DNA of 64,000 bases from Siderastrea radians (taxonomy: Eukaryota > Cnidaria > Anthozoa > Scleractinia > Rhizangiidae): positions 40,255,351-40,319,350 of the forward strand of contig OZ024897.1 of assembly GCA_964017195.1 (NCBI GenBank), given 5' to 3'. Positions 1 through 10,400 of this stretch are shown here, piece by piece; position 1 is the first letter of the stretch; the number at the start of each line of letters is the position of its first letter. The notes under the pieces are model-generated. The model was not told the origin of the DNA and searched no databases. It worked only from the letters and a program-made list of their open reading frames with translations. The translations under genes and the position numbers were made by a program.

Positions 1-1198
1 ACACTAAACAATCTGGTGGAGAGGGGAATTCTTGGCAAGGAAGATAAAATAATTGGCAAGCGTTTTCCCACACTAAAACCAGGTATGTTTTTTAACTACG
101 CATATTAATTTTAATTTCCACTGGAAAGGCATTGTCTCCTGGTCACCATTGATTCTTAGAATCACGCCATCTCATATAGTTTGCGTGACACGGCTCATGA
201 TGCACTACCGTGTGGCACTAAATTTTTGCGGGAGTTTAATTTTGCGGACTGGCGATTTTTTGTCGCGGGAACTAATTTTTGCTATTTGAAAAGACTGGTT
301 TTTCTTGCTGGGAATTAATTTTTGCGATTTTCTGGAGTTCGCGTTCAAATGGAACTGAAAACAGTTTTTGAGTAAAGGCATTTTTTGAGTAAAGGCCCAG
401 TAAAAGCAATCGAAATACAAATAAAATAACATGGGAATGTCACTCTATTACACTTTAATGGATCGAAAATAACTAGGGTACCACTTGATGTATTATCCAC
501 CGAGTTATCTATGGCATTTCTCCTTCAAATCAGAGTTTTTGTACATCATTTCTACAGTGGAGTAAATTTTTGCGGAGAAAGAATTTGCGGTAATTTTATT
601 TTGTGGGAACTTATTTTTGCGGATCGCGGAAAAACCGCAAAAATTAGAACCCGCAAAAATTTAGGTCCACACAGTAGTCACAAAAATTAAAGGACGCCTT
701 TCAAAGTCAGGATTAAAGTACAAAAAAACAAGGGGTTAGTTTGTAAAGAAACTGTAGTGCTGCATCGGTGGGGAAGGGAGGCGATTCGCTCCGACGAAGG
801 GCTAACGCTCGAAAGGTCAGCTTTCAATCTCTTTACGGTGGCCAATTTACCTCATCAACTCAGTTGATGAATCCAAAGCTTTGTGAAAGTACAAAAACAC
901 AGGTATTTTAAAACTGACATTCATTTTTCCTTCAATTTGTTTCTTAGCAATTAATTTATTGATTTTTGCAGAGTATGAACGTGACCTTGTTCAGGAAATC
1001 AGAAAGATAGCTTTGGAGGGACACTCCCCTGACAGCTACCTGCGGGCAGTTTTGGCCATGACACGCACTGCTGACCAGTTATTTATCAAGGGTGGGGTTA
1101 TCCTGCCGAAGTTGTTTACCAAGGATGAATACCCAAGAGCCAAAGAAAACATTGACAGATTGATCAAGTTTGACAGTTACGAGTACACAGGCGTGTAA
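1..1198 (+). CDS. GPP34/GOLPH3-like protein, last two exons (5' part outside window)
   Basis: The gene enters from the left edge. The exon at 1-82 ends at a GTATGT donor and joins at 972 after a TTTTTGCAG acceptor. The joined frame runs to a TAA at 1196-1198 and gives about 102 C-terminal residues. The peptide starts TLNNLVERGILGKEDK and continues with ALEGHSP, RAVLAMTRTADQLF and RAKENIDRLIKFD. The order of elements (a KGIL-like wing, a basic helix, an L-RAL/RAVLA helix, a K-R-RLL--D end) matches my recollection of the C-terminal half of the GPP34 family. Its vertebrate members, GOLPH3 and GOLPH3L, bind PI4P at the trans-Golgi and retain glycosyltransferases. The match is at the level of pattern; the protein is clearly divergent and may be a lineage-specific family member. 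The foldback element at 1309 lies only 110 bp after the stop, so the 3' UTR is interrupted or displaced. Confidence 0.5.
204..677. mobile_element. Non-autonomous inverted-repeat element in the GPP34-like intron
   Basis: The ends CTACCGTGTGG (204) and CCACACAGTAG (677) are inverted copies. They are followed inward on both sides by CTAAATTTTTGCGGG-type sequence. The interior is a string of TTTTTGCGG / CCGCAAAAA motifs in both orientations. No ORF of note is present and no clear target duplication was found, so the superfamily is undecided. Confidence 0.55.
750..895 (+). repeat. Dispersed repeat fragment, possibly a retroelement 3' end
   Basis: The segment reads GACGAAGGGCTAACGCTCGA, then CAGCTTTCAATCTCTTTACGG and a GTGGCCAATTTAC stretch. 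This is a motif I recognise as highly repeated in coral genomes, with a DEGLTLE-like reading. It sits in the intron of the GPP34-like gene. A Penelope-like or LINE origin is possible but not shown here. Confidence 0.35.
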
Positions 1199-1308
1199 AG
1201 AGCAATGGATAACCCCTACACTGTTACGTTTTACAAAAGCACGGTTTTACGATATGTTGGCTGACTACGACGCTTTGTAGACACGATCACGACGCCATGT
1301 TACATTAC

Positions 1309-3872
1309 CACAGGCATCCCAAACTCACGATTCGAGAAATCAATCGAATAAATGATTTATGTAAGCGTATGAATGATTTATGTAAGCGTATGAGTGATTT
1401 ATCAGTCATTCTTTTTGCTGATGACACAAATTTGTTTTACAGCCACAAAAATATTGATACATTAAACAAAACTGTGAACCAGGAACTTAAGAAAATTGAA
1501 CGCTGGCTTTGTGCAAATAAACTTTCCTTAAATATCAAGAAAACACATTTTATAATTTTCAAATCCAAAAAAAGGAAATTAAATCAGACCGTTTCAATCA
1601 AGATAAATGAACAACCAATTGAGCTAGTAAAATACACAAAATTTCTCGGTGTATACATAGATGAGGAGCTTTCGTGGAAACATCACATTGACCAAGTTGT
1701 GAGTAAAATATCAAAAATGACAGGAATTATGGCTAAGGTGAGACACTATCTGTCTCTCAAAACTTTACAGACAATTTATTACACTATGGTATATCCGTAC
1801 TTGACATACTGCAATATCATTTGGACAAGTACTTATCCAACCAGGCTAAAACCATTATTCAGGGTTCAGAAAAAAATTGTTAGAATCATGACCTTTGCAA
1901 AATATAATAAGGAATCTAGACCACTATTCCTACAACTTAAATTGCTTAACATATATCAACTAAATACGTACTTTACTGCACTATTTATGTACTCATATTT
2001 TAATAACAACCTGCCAAATTATTTCACTAATTACTTTACATTAAACAGAGAAATGCATGGTCATAATACACGATCTGCATCAAACATATATATTAATTAT
2101 AGGAGGACAAATTACGGGAAATTTTCTTTAAAAATTAGGGGAGCACAAATTTGGAACGAGTTACCTAAGGAATTGAGAATGTCACAATCATATAATTCTT
2201 TTAAGAAATTAACAAGAGATTATATACAAAATCAAGTGTAATACGTAGAGTATATACTCTAGTTATAGTTAACCCGTGTTAATGATAGATTTAGTAATAA
2301 AACCCATCTGCTATTTTAAATCAGATTATTGAACTGAGGGGATCTTCTCAGAAAAGCTCAACAGAGCTTGCTAAATCTCCTGCCATTATGATATTTATGA
2401 TATTTATCAGATATCCATGTATTTACGTACGTGATGGAAATAAAATTCAAATGTAAGCGTATCGAGTGGGACGTGACTACTTGAAGTGCGCGGTGTTGTG
2501 TTACAATTTAGGCCGTTGGAAATTTGAGCGCTCTATAAGACTTTGCATGGAGTTTAAAATAACGTGGAATAAAAGCGCTCGACGAAATAAAATTTTACCT
2601 TCTTTTCAATAAAATAAAGAAAATGTACTCACCTTTCTTGATTTCTGTTGTCCTTTTGGGCTATTTCATCGTTTTTGGGGGGTTTTGAGGTTTTTGTCGT
2701 AGCCTTCATAAGACGAAGTCAAGGCTGGACAGAGCCATTTCGAACGAGCCGTGCCGCGAGGCCGTTTTCTCGCCAAAATTCGAATCCGCGGCTTGATTTT
2801 CCCTTCCGACGTAAAGAAGGAAAGTTCATTTTTCTCCTCGTCTGGTCAGCTTGGAAAAACCTTCATCCTTTCTGCTCCAATTCGAACGATTTATGCATCA
2901 CTACTGGAGCTTTCAGCTTTCCTGAGCACCTTGTCCCGTCTTTTCGACTACGGCACAGTTGGAAATCAAACTTTGTGACCGCTCCAGCGTGACAACTGCG
3001 ACTGAGCGGACGGGTGCACAGTCAAAATTTCCCATTAAATATCTTACTCTTTCCCGACGACCCCACGGAAGCATTTTGACGCCCCTTTGTAATGTAAGAC
3101 CAATCGCGTGACAGATAAAGCGAAAACAGGAAAATCGAATTCAAAAACCGTTTCTTTGCTCTCGGAAATTGTTTGTAATCTACTCTTCATGCAATGGATA
3201 TACATTATTTTCTGTTTAAATGGACATTACTTGTCATGTTTTATTTGCTAAATACGTCGGCCTGTTGTAATTATTGATGCTACCACGTCGTTGTCATTTT
3301 GTGCATTAACGTTAGAAATTGCTTTTCTATGCAGTTTTCACAGGAAGTTCCGGTAAATGCCCGGGTTGATGGTAAGCGGACGATTCTAAAGCCTCGTTGT
3401 TTGCGATTTATTATTATCTGAACGGTTTACATCAATTAAAGGTGAGAAAAATCGTCTCGCGAACTCATATCCGTTTCTTTGCGCCGTGTTTGTAATTACT
3501 CTGCGATCGATATATAGTATCTCACTTTATATCGACATTAATTGTCATCATTTGTCTTTTTTCTATTTGGAAAATGCGTCGGTATATTGCCATTTTTGCC
3601 GCAAGTGCGATTGGTAATCCTTAGTTTGTTATCATTTGAAGCATCCAAAATAGAAATTGCTACTTTTTAATGAAGTTTTTCACAGGAACTTCCCGGAAAT
3701 GGTTAATTGTTTTGGTATTTCGACTTGCCGTTTTACGATGGTAATCATAAAGCTCTATTGCTATCAGAACGGGTTACATCAATTAGAGGTGAGAAAAATT
3801 TAGCTGCAAACTAAAACTCAAACATTTCGTGGCAATCAGAACACAAACTTCGGATCAGGGAAAATTTTGTCT
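1309..3872 (+). repeat. Left inverted arm of the foldback element, interrupted by a LINE
   Basis: This is the reverse complement of 4563-6076 once the 1,050-bp LINE (1402-2451) is removed. The inner boundary lies in GGATCAGGGAAAATTTTG (about 3855-3872), matched by CAAGATTTTCCCTGATCC from 4563. A 114-codon ORF (2648-2992) is repeated with the same translation in the right arm (5443-5787). It has biased, non-protein-like composition, and I do not call it a gene. Confidence 0.85.
1402..2451 (+). mobile_element. 5'-truncated LINE (CR1/L2/Jockey-type) nested in the foldback arm
   Basis: The reading frame from about 1402 to the stop at 2241 encodes the C-terminal part of a non-LTR reverse transcriptase. 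It begins almost at the catalytic FADDTNLF motif, followed by LSLNIKKTHFIIF, KFLGVYIDEELSWKHHI and a C-terminal IWNELPKELR segment. Everything before FADD is missing (typical 5' truncation). About 210 bp of 3' UTR follow, ending GATGGAAATAAAATTCAA, a CR1/L2-like tail. The insertion point is exact: GAGTGATTTA | LINE | TGTAAGCGTATCG, whereas the right arm has the uninterrupted sequence. The open frame begins upstream at 1297 in foldback DNA, so its first 35 codons are not LINE sequence. Confidence 0.88.
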
Positions 3873-3930
3873 TTAATTTCTATTTAATGGTTGTCAGTGG
3901 TAGTCGAAAAATGTAAGGGTCAACACTACA

Positions 3931-4562
3931 ATGAGCGTTTTAACACCGGGTCAAGCACAGATTGAGTGTGGCTTCTAGAGGCCATAACTTACTAATTACT
4001 GGCCAGGCCGGAACTGGAAAGTCGACCGTGGTTGAAGAGATCATATCAAATCTTAATGCTATTGGTTTGAAGGTGGCAGTGGCATGTTCAAGCGGAATTG
4101 CGTGTACTGTGTATGAACCTGGAAAAGCATCTAACGTGCATTCCCACTACGGTCTTGGCATAGCTGATCTGCCTTGGAAGCAGCTTGTCGAGAGGTCTAC
4201 CAACAACAGTGTCGTCGTCAAACGAGTGTCAGAAAGCGATGTATTGATCTGGGACGAAGCTAGCATGTCCAGTCAACGGATGCTAGAAATTGTAAATGCT
4301 ATTCACCACCGTCTCAGCGAAAATGGAGACAAAACCAAGCCATTCGGCGGAAAACAAATTATCTTGGTTGGGGAATTTCTACAGCTTCGTCCCGTACCAG
4401 ATGACCTGGATGAAGGTATGTTTATGTTTCATCCTCCTCTCTTTGAAACGGCAATTCTGCATCGATTTGAACTGATAGAAGTCATGCGGCAAGTCAACAA
4501 GGAACTGTTATCGGCCTTGCAAGAGGTAAGGATAGGCAGAAGCTCTGAAGCTTTGAATTCTC
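3931..4562 (+). pseudogene. Pif1-like DNA helicase fragment, cargo of the foldback element
   Basis: The open frame after 3962 encodes LLITGQAGTGKSTVVEEI (Walker A), a VHSHYGLGI segment, VLIWDEASMSS (Walker B/DEAx) and QIILVGEFLQLRPV (motif III-like; most relatives have GDFxQLPPV). This is superfamily 1B, Pif1/RecD2-like. The ATG at 3931 opens MSVLTPGQAQIE, a typical Pif1 N-terminal lead-in, but in a frame that stops at 3976. A single-base shift near 3965 separates it from the helicase frame. Homology ends at about 4560, where the inverted arm begins. The C-terminal helicase half, with the later motifs, is absent, so it cannot be an active helicase. It is probably a captured exon of a host or transposon Pif1 gene. 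Confidence 0.75.
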
Positions 4563-6076
4563 TGTCAAGATTTTCCCTGATCCGAAGTTTGTGTTCTGAT
4601 TGCCACGAAATGTTTGAATTTTAGTTTGCAGCTAAATTTTTCTCACCTCTAATTGATGTAACCCGTTCTGATAGCAATAAAGCTTTATGATCACCATCGT
4701 AAAACGACAAGTCGAAATACCAAAACAATTAACCATTTCCGGGAAGTTCCTGTGAAAAACTTCATTAAAAAGTAGCAATTTCTATTTTGGATGCTTCAAA
4801 TGATAACAAACTCAGGATTACCAATCGCACTTGCGGCAAAAATGGCAATATACCGACGCATTTTCCAAATAGAAAAAAGACAAATGATGACAATTAATGT
4901 CGATATAAAGTGAGATACTATATATCGATCGCAGAGTAATTACAAACACGGCGCAAAGAAACGGATATGAGTTCGCGAGACGATTTTTCTCACCTTTAAT
5001 TGATGTAAACCGTTCAGATAATAATAAATCGCAAACAACGAGGCTTTAGAATCGTCCGCTTACCATCAACCCGGGCATTTACCGGAACTTCCTGTGAAAA
5101 CTGCATAGAAAAGCAATTTCTAACGTTAATGCACAAAATGACAACGACGTGGTAGCATCAATAATTACAACAGGCCGACGTATTTAGCAAATAAAACATG
5201 ACAAGTAATGTCCATTTAAACAGAAAATAATGTATATCCATTGCATGAAGAGTAGATTACAAACAATTTCCGAGCGCAAAGAAACGGTTTTTGAATTCGA
5301 TTTTCCTGTTTTCGCTTTATCTGTCACGCGATTGGTCTTACATTACAAAGGGGCGTCAAAATGCTTCCGTGGGGTCGTCGGGAAAGAGTAAGATATTTAA
5401 TGGGAAATTTTGACTGTGCACCCGTCCGCTCAGTCGCAGTTGTCACGCTGGAGCGGTCACAAAGTTTGATTTCCAACTGTGCCGTAGTCGAAAAGACGGG
5501 ACAAGGTGCTCAGGAAAGCTGAAAGCTCCAGTAGTGATGCATAAATCGTTCGAATTGGAGCAGAAAGGATGAAGGTTTTTCCAAGCTGACCAGACGAGGA
5601 GAAAAATGAACTTTCCTTCTTTACGTCGGAAGGGAAAATCAAGCCGCGGATTCGAATTTTGGCGAGAAAACGGCCTCGCGGCACGGCTCGTTCGAAATGG
5701 CTCTGTCCAGCCTTGACTTCGTCTTATGAAGGCTACGACAAAAACCTCAAAACCCCCCAAAAACGATGAAATAGCCCAAAAGGACAACAGAAATCAAGAA
5801 AGGTGAGTACATTTTCTTTATTTTATTGAAAAGAAGGTAAAAATTTATTTCGTCGAGCGCTTTTATTCCACGTTATTTTAAACTCCATACAAAGTCTTAT
5901 AGAGCGCTCAAATTTCCAACGGCCTAAATTGTAACACAACACTGCGCACTTCAAGCAGTCACGTCCCACTCGATACGCTTACATAAATCACTCAGACGCT
6001 TACATAAATCATTCATACGCTCACATAAATCATTTATTCGATCGATTTCTCGAATCGTGAGTTTGGGACGCCTGTG
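4563..6076 (-). repeat. Right inverted arm of the foldback element, intact
   Basis: This is the reverse complement of the left arm, ending GGGACGCCTGTG at 6076. It keeps the uninterrupted subterminal 21-bp repeats (about 5966-6045) in which the left-arm LINE landed, and so serves as a built-in empty site. Confidence 0.85.
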
Positions 6077-6408
6077 ACATTACTTGCTTGGATTAATGTT
6101 TGGTTCGTCACGCAATCATTAATAAGGACAGATCGTGGTTTTCTTGGAAAACATTGCGTGACAAGCCAAAACAACTTCTTGTTGTATTCTGATACTATCG
6201 TCATAATAATTATTTACCTGTTACGCTTGTATTCTTTCCACTGATCTATCTTTGTAACGATGCTTTGCACCGCTCGCAGGTTGCCATGGTTACCTCCTGC
6301 TTACCTTGCATGGCACAGGTTCCCCTACCAATCTCCTAGGCACCAGTTCCCAAGCTCATCTATTGTGATGAGTTTAATTTCTCTTAAGGAGCCAGGGGAA
6401 GAGATTTA

Positions 6409-6976
6409 GGTCGTGTTCTATTGGGATCAACCGTTTTTGGTTGGTTGAGTTGGTTGAGTGTTTTCGTGTTCTATTGGGAAAAAACCGTTTTCGGTTGGTT
6501 TGGTTGATCAACTTTTTCAACCAGCTCTGAGCTCGGTTGAAACGGTTGAAAACGATGGCGTCATTATAATTTGCATGTATTCACGCGTAAACTGTCAGCC
6601 ACAATCTTCTCATTTGAATATTTTTTAACTTGCTGTCTGATAAATTAGCAAGAAATTAGGGACGACATTCTCAAAGTAGCCTGTAATACGAGTGGCAGGT
6701 GTCCTCTCCGTTTCCAATAGATATCCAATTCATCGTCCGACTCACAATGTGGTGGAACCAATTCTTCTAACAGTTCTTGAAGGACAACCGATGCTACGAG
6801 TTGCGCTTCCGTCGTCTTGCAAACCTTGGCAGAAAAAGCTGAGTTTGGAAATGACCATGCCCAGTCACAACCGCGTGTCAACCAAGAACGGTTGAAACAG
6901 TGTTCTATTGGAAACCTCAACCATTTCAACCAAACCTGGTTTCGGTTGAAACGGTTGATCCCAATAGAACACAACC
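6409..6976. mobile_element. PIF/Harbinger-like non-autonomous element
   Basis: The terminal inverted repeats are GGTCGTGTTCTATTGGGATC at 6409 and its near-perfect complement ending at 6976, flanked by the 3-bp direct repeat TTA (6406-6408 and 6977-6979). A GG-initial terminus with a TTA duplication is the PIF/Harbinger signature. Internal GGTTGAAACGGTTGA motifs repeat the subterminal theme. The minus strand has a stretch rich in E, L and D (about 6650-6840) that may be a relic of a coding exon. No DDE domain remains. Confidence 0.8.
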
Positions 6977-7435
6977 TTATTCGCATGATTTTGCCGCTTT
7001 CTCATTTTCATGCCTCAATTATCTGTCCCCAGGTCTCCGAGGATGCGTAATTCGGTGTACAGGAAGACAGTTCCTTCAAAATACTTCAATTTGAATTTAT
7101 TTAAAAACTTCGACACTTACTGCAATAAACATTTTACTTACAAGGCCTCGCTTAAAACTTGTATGCCACAGAAAAATATGATTTATTTACGAAATAAAAT
7201 TGTAAATTCGCATTATAAGAAGTTAAAATAAAGTCTAACGTATTGCACTGAACATTTATGTGTCAATTTAATTCGTGAAAATGCGAAAACAAGCATCTTT
7301 CATCCTTTAATTAGTTTCTAGTTTTTTGGACAAGAAACTAAAAGCTTTTATTTTTCGGGAAAAAATACCATCTGGGATTTTTCAATGTTTGAACTACGTC
7401 GAATTGAGAGCGAGAGAAGAAAAATAAAGAGCCTG
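6977..7435. other. Intergenic / 3' UTR of AHI1
   Basis: AT-rich, with no gene seen. A minus-strand AATAAA lies at 7347-7352, 84 bp beyond the AHI1 stop codon, and is the best poly(A) signal for that gene. Confidence 0.5.
7347..7352 (-). terminator. Candidate poly(A) signal of AHI1
   Basis: TTTATT on the plus strand, that is AATAAA on the minus strand, 84 bp downstream of the stop at 7436-7438. Confidence 0.5.
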
Positions 7436-10400
7436 TCATCTTTTCTTTGGTCTCCTAGGTGACACTTTTTTCTCCGGGGTTTCTTCCGTCTTTTGCTGCT
7501 TTTCTTTTTCCCGATGCCTCCTTCTGTGGCGCGCTCTGAAACAGAAGAACAGTGATTGGGATTTAAATTCTCATTACAATACAAATGCACTGATAAGCAG
7601 ACATGTAATGAGAATAAAATACAATGAAGAAACTGGAAGAAATAATGGGAATCAATCTTTCACTCCTGACCTGACCTTTTTTACAACGTTTGAAAGATTT
7701 GCGACTGTGGATGAAACCCTGTAAAGAGAGCGTTTATATGAAAACAACTGAATATTTCTTGCGATGGTGTTTGTTATGCTGTACAAGGTTCACAATTCTA
7801 ATCTTTGATTCTGAGGATGAAACGCTAAGTGTTACCATGGTGTAAACCATACTTGGTTTTTTAATATTGGACAAGACAAAATTTGGGATTTCACATGTTC
7901 TTAAATTTTCATTTTGAGCAATGTAATAAGGAATTAAGAACAAGGATTCACAAAAAAGACGAGGAAATGATATCCCTTACGTCGTGTTGAGTTTACTTTC
8001 TGCATCACTGCTGTCCTCAGGCCCTGATACAATCTTCAGGTCACCGGACTTGTTGATTACTGCTGTCATCTGCGAAAAAAAGTACAGGTAGCATGACAGC
8101 TTGACAGAGTCTCCTGATCGCAATAGTGCAAGAATTCAACCGGCTACATGTTTTCCCACGACCGACAGCTGTTGTGCAGCATCACTTGTTGCAAAGTTTC
8201 CCGCGTTGGCACAAAATGCAATTTTCCTGCGCTTTGTCGCTTGGTGCCAGTTACACGTTTCCCGCGCTTGCGAGCCGCTACGCGTTTTCCGCGTCAGCCA
8301 CAGGTTGTTCATATACTGCAAGCCAATAAGTGCTAGGCACTAGTTACATGTTTTTCCCACATTTGGTACCGGTTGCACGTTTTCGCGATTGACACCGCTA
8401 CATGTTTATCCACGGTTTGAATAGATGCTTTACCGCGCTGAGCACCAGTTACTCATTTCCCCATACTCGCTGCCGGCTCACTGGATTAATTGCATTTATT
8501 GTAGATGCGCCTATTGATCGACGAAGGGCCCCTGATCTGGGAAGGGAATTAAATCGGGGAAATAGAGGACAAACTATCGCGTTTCATAAAATTTGTAACG
8601 TTGTGGCAAGGTATTGCCTTCTGACCTGTGTGTTGGCCTTTGGTTCCTGCTTGGCGGCGCTTGTAGTGCTTGGTTCTGTGGTCTCCTGTAAGTCAGCCTC
8701 AGATTCAAGATCCTCTGCAAGGAATGTGCACATGAACGTTAGTAACGTCTTTATCTTGTGACAAAAACCTACAAGGCAATTTACAATATTCTACCAGAAA
8801 ACGCTGGAAATTTTCGATTGAAGCATAAATGGAAAGACTAATTTGGTTCGCCCAGTTGTAAGATTTCCAGAAGGAACTTTCTTACAAGGTGGCCCAAGAT
8901 TTGCAAAGGGAATTTCCAGACGAAAAATATAAGCAGCATATACCTCCTTCTACCAATTCCGCGTCTTTCCTCAAGCTTCGCCCTTATGCGTGGTCACTCA
9001 GCTAAGCTTTCTGAATTCTGGCAAATGGATAACTAAATATCAAGCAGAATTTCCCTTTGGGGGCTGGGCGTCCCATTTAGACAAATTGCAGAGCAGCCGC
9101 CGTCATGGTTGCCGCACTGACAAAGGTTAAATTTCACTGATCAAATAAATACAAGTCACAGATAGTAGCGGCCTCCAACCTCCCCTCATAGCCATGTCCT
9201 TTCAAGCTATTTTGTTACTGACACTTTCAGTTTGCAGTATTGCATTACTCATTCAGCAAAAAATGATCACTGAGATGACAGTGACCTGAATGTTTTTCTT
9301 TCATCCTTTGATAGGAATAAATGAATGCTGTGAGAATTTCAATTTTAAATGACTTCTATTGAAATTGTTAATTCTCCCAGACTCAGAATACAATCCCCCA
9401 CTTTTCCCTGACCTTGAAGAATTTTTTTCCCTGATCTTTTCCTGACCTGTGGCAATTCTGCGGGCACTCACATAAATAGTAAACAAACAGGATAATAACA
9501 ATCAAAAGGCATGAAAGTCGCTGTATGTCGGGCACCATTGCACGAGAATCATGCGAAGAATAACTTAGAATTTACATGACGTGGCGGGTGATGGAACAGG
9601 TTGGACCAGCATGAAAGCTGTAATTTTTAACATTTCTGAGTGTACCTTGCTTCCTCTCGTTATTTTAATGTCGTAAACGACAGAGGACGCGGTCGCGTCA
9701 AAATGTGGAGGGGCTGCCAGGCTGCTTGCACAAGGACACTTTTACCGCTCTCTTTTCTCAACTTTCCAGTTACTAAACTATTTTCCCAACATGATAAATA
9801 TTTTTAGTGTTTATCGTAACAGTTCCCGTTCTGGGGTCGAGTTAAGTAAAACGTTAAACACTCACCTTGTTGCATTACGTAATTCGACGGAAAGTAGCCC
9901 TGCCTCCCGTCGGCCAGTTCGCCCATCCACCAGTTTTCATTGTCGATGTAAAGCACGCTGATGACGTCACCGGGCTGGATGGTGAGCTCGTCTGCTCTGT
10001 TTGCATCATAAGGATACATGGCGATAACCTGTGAAACAGGAAAGAGAATAATATTCTCCTGTCAGACAAGATCATACCTTGTCAGACAAGATCACAACCT
10101 GTCAGACAGGATTGAAAACATGACGACAATCTGTACATCAGGATGATGACCTGTCAGACGAGATAACTGATTGAGAACGAACAAATGACGTTGATTATCT
10201 GGCGTAAATAAGAGTAGAAAGACAAACACTAAGATAGGCTTTGTTTGATGAGTTTAAAATTCTCTTTACAAGTTCTTGCTGTCTTTAATTTAGTTGAAGT
10301 CTCGAACAATTTTTTAAGTTTTGGAATACGTTCACCCATCTACTTCAAGGTTTAACTTACACTTTCCTTATTCAACGAGAAATGTCGTCGCAAATTGAAT

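Larger units (their letters stand above)
1309..6076. mobile_element. Giant foldback DNA transposon with 1.5-kb inverted arms and helicase cargo
   Basis: The left end is CACAGGCATCCC at 1309 and the right end GGGACGCCTGTG at 6076. Direct repeats ACATTAC flank it at 1302-1308 and 6077-6083, a 7-bp target duplication. The right arm is 4563-6076 (1,514 bp). The left arm is 1309-1401 plus 2452-3872 (1,514 bp), split by a later LINE. The arms match along their whole length with only scattered substitutions, so the element is young. Near both ends are about three copies of a 21-bp subterminal repeat (ATGATTTATGTAAGCGTATG). The loop, about 3873-4562, carries part of a Pif1-like helicase. No transposase is visible. 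Long arms plus captured cargo recall foldback or Pack-MULE elements, but the 7-bp duplication leaves the superfamily open. Confidence 0.88.

Noticed and set aside
2648..2992. 114-codon ORF present in both foldback arms
   Set aside because: Identical by inverted duplication, so its two copies are not independent evidence. Composition is not protein-like and no motif was recognised.
3962..4624. Active helicase gene
   Set aside because: The open frame lacks an ATG (its first codon is TTG), the upstream lead-in is in another frame, and the C-terminal helicase motifs are missing.
7348..7590. 80-codon minus-strand ORF as a separate gene
   Set aside because: The region is the last AHI1 exon, which is read in a different frame dictated by the phase of exon 33 (ending PRRPKKR).
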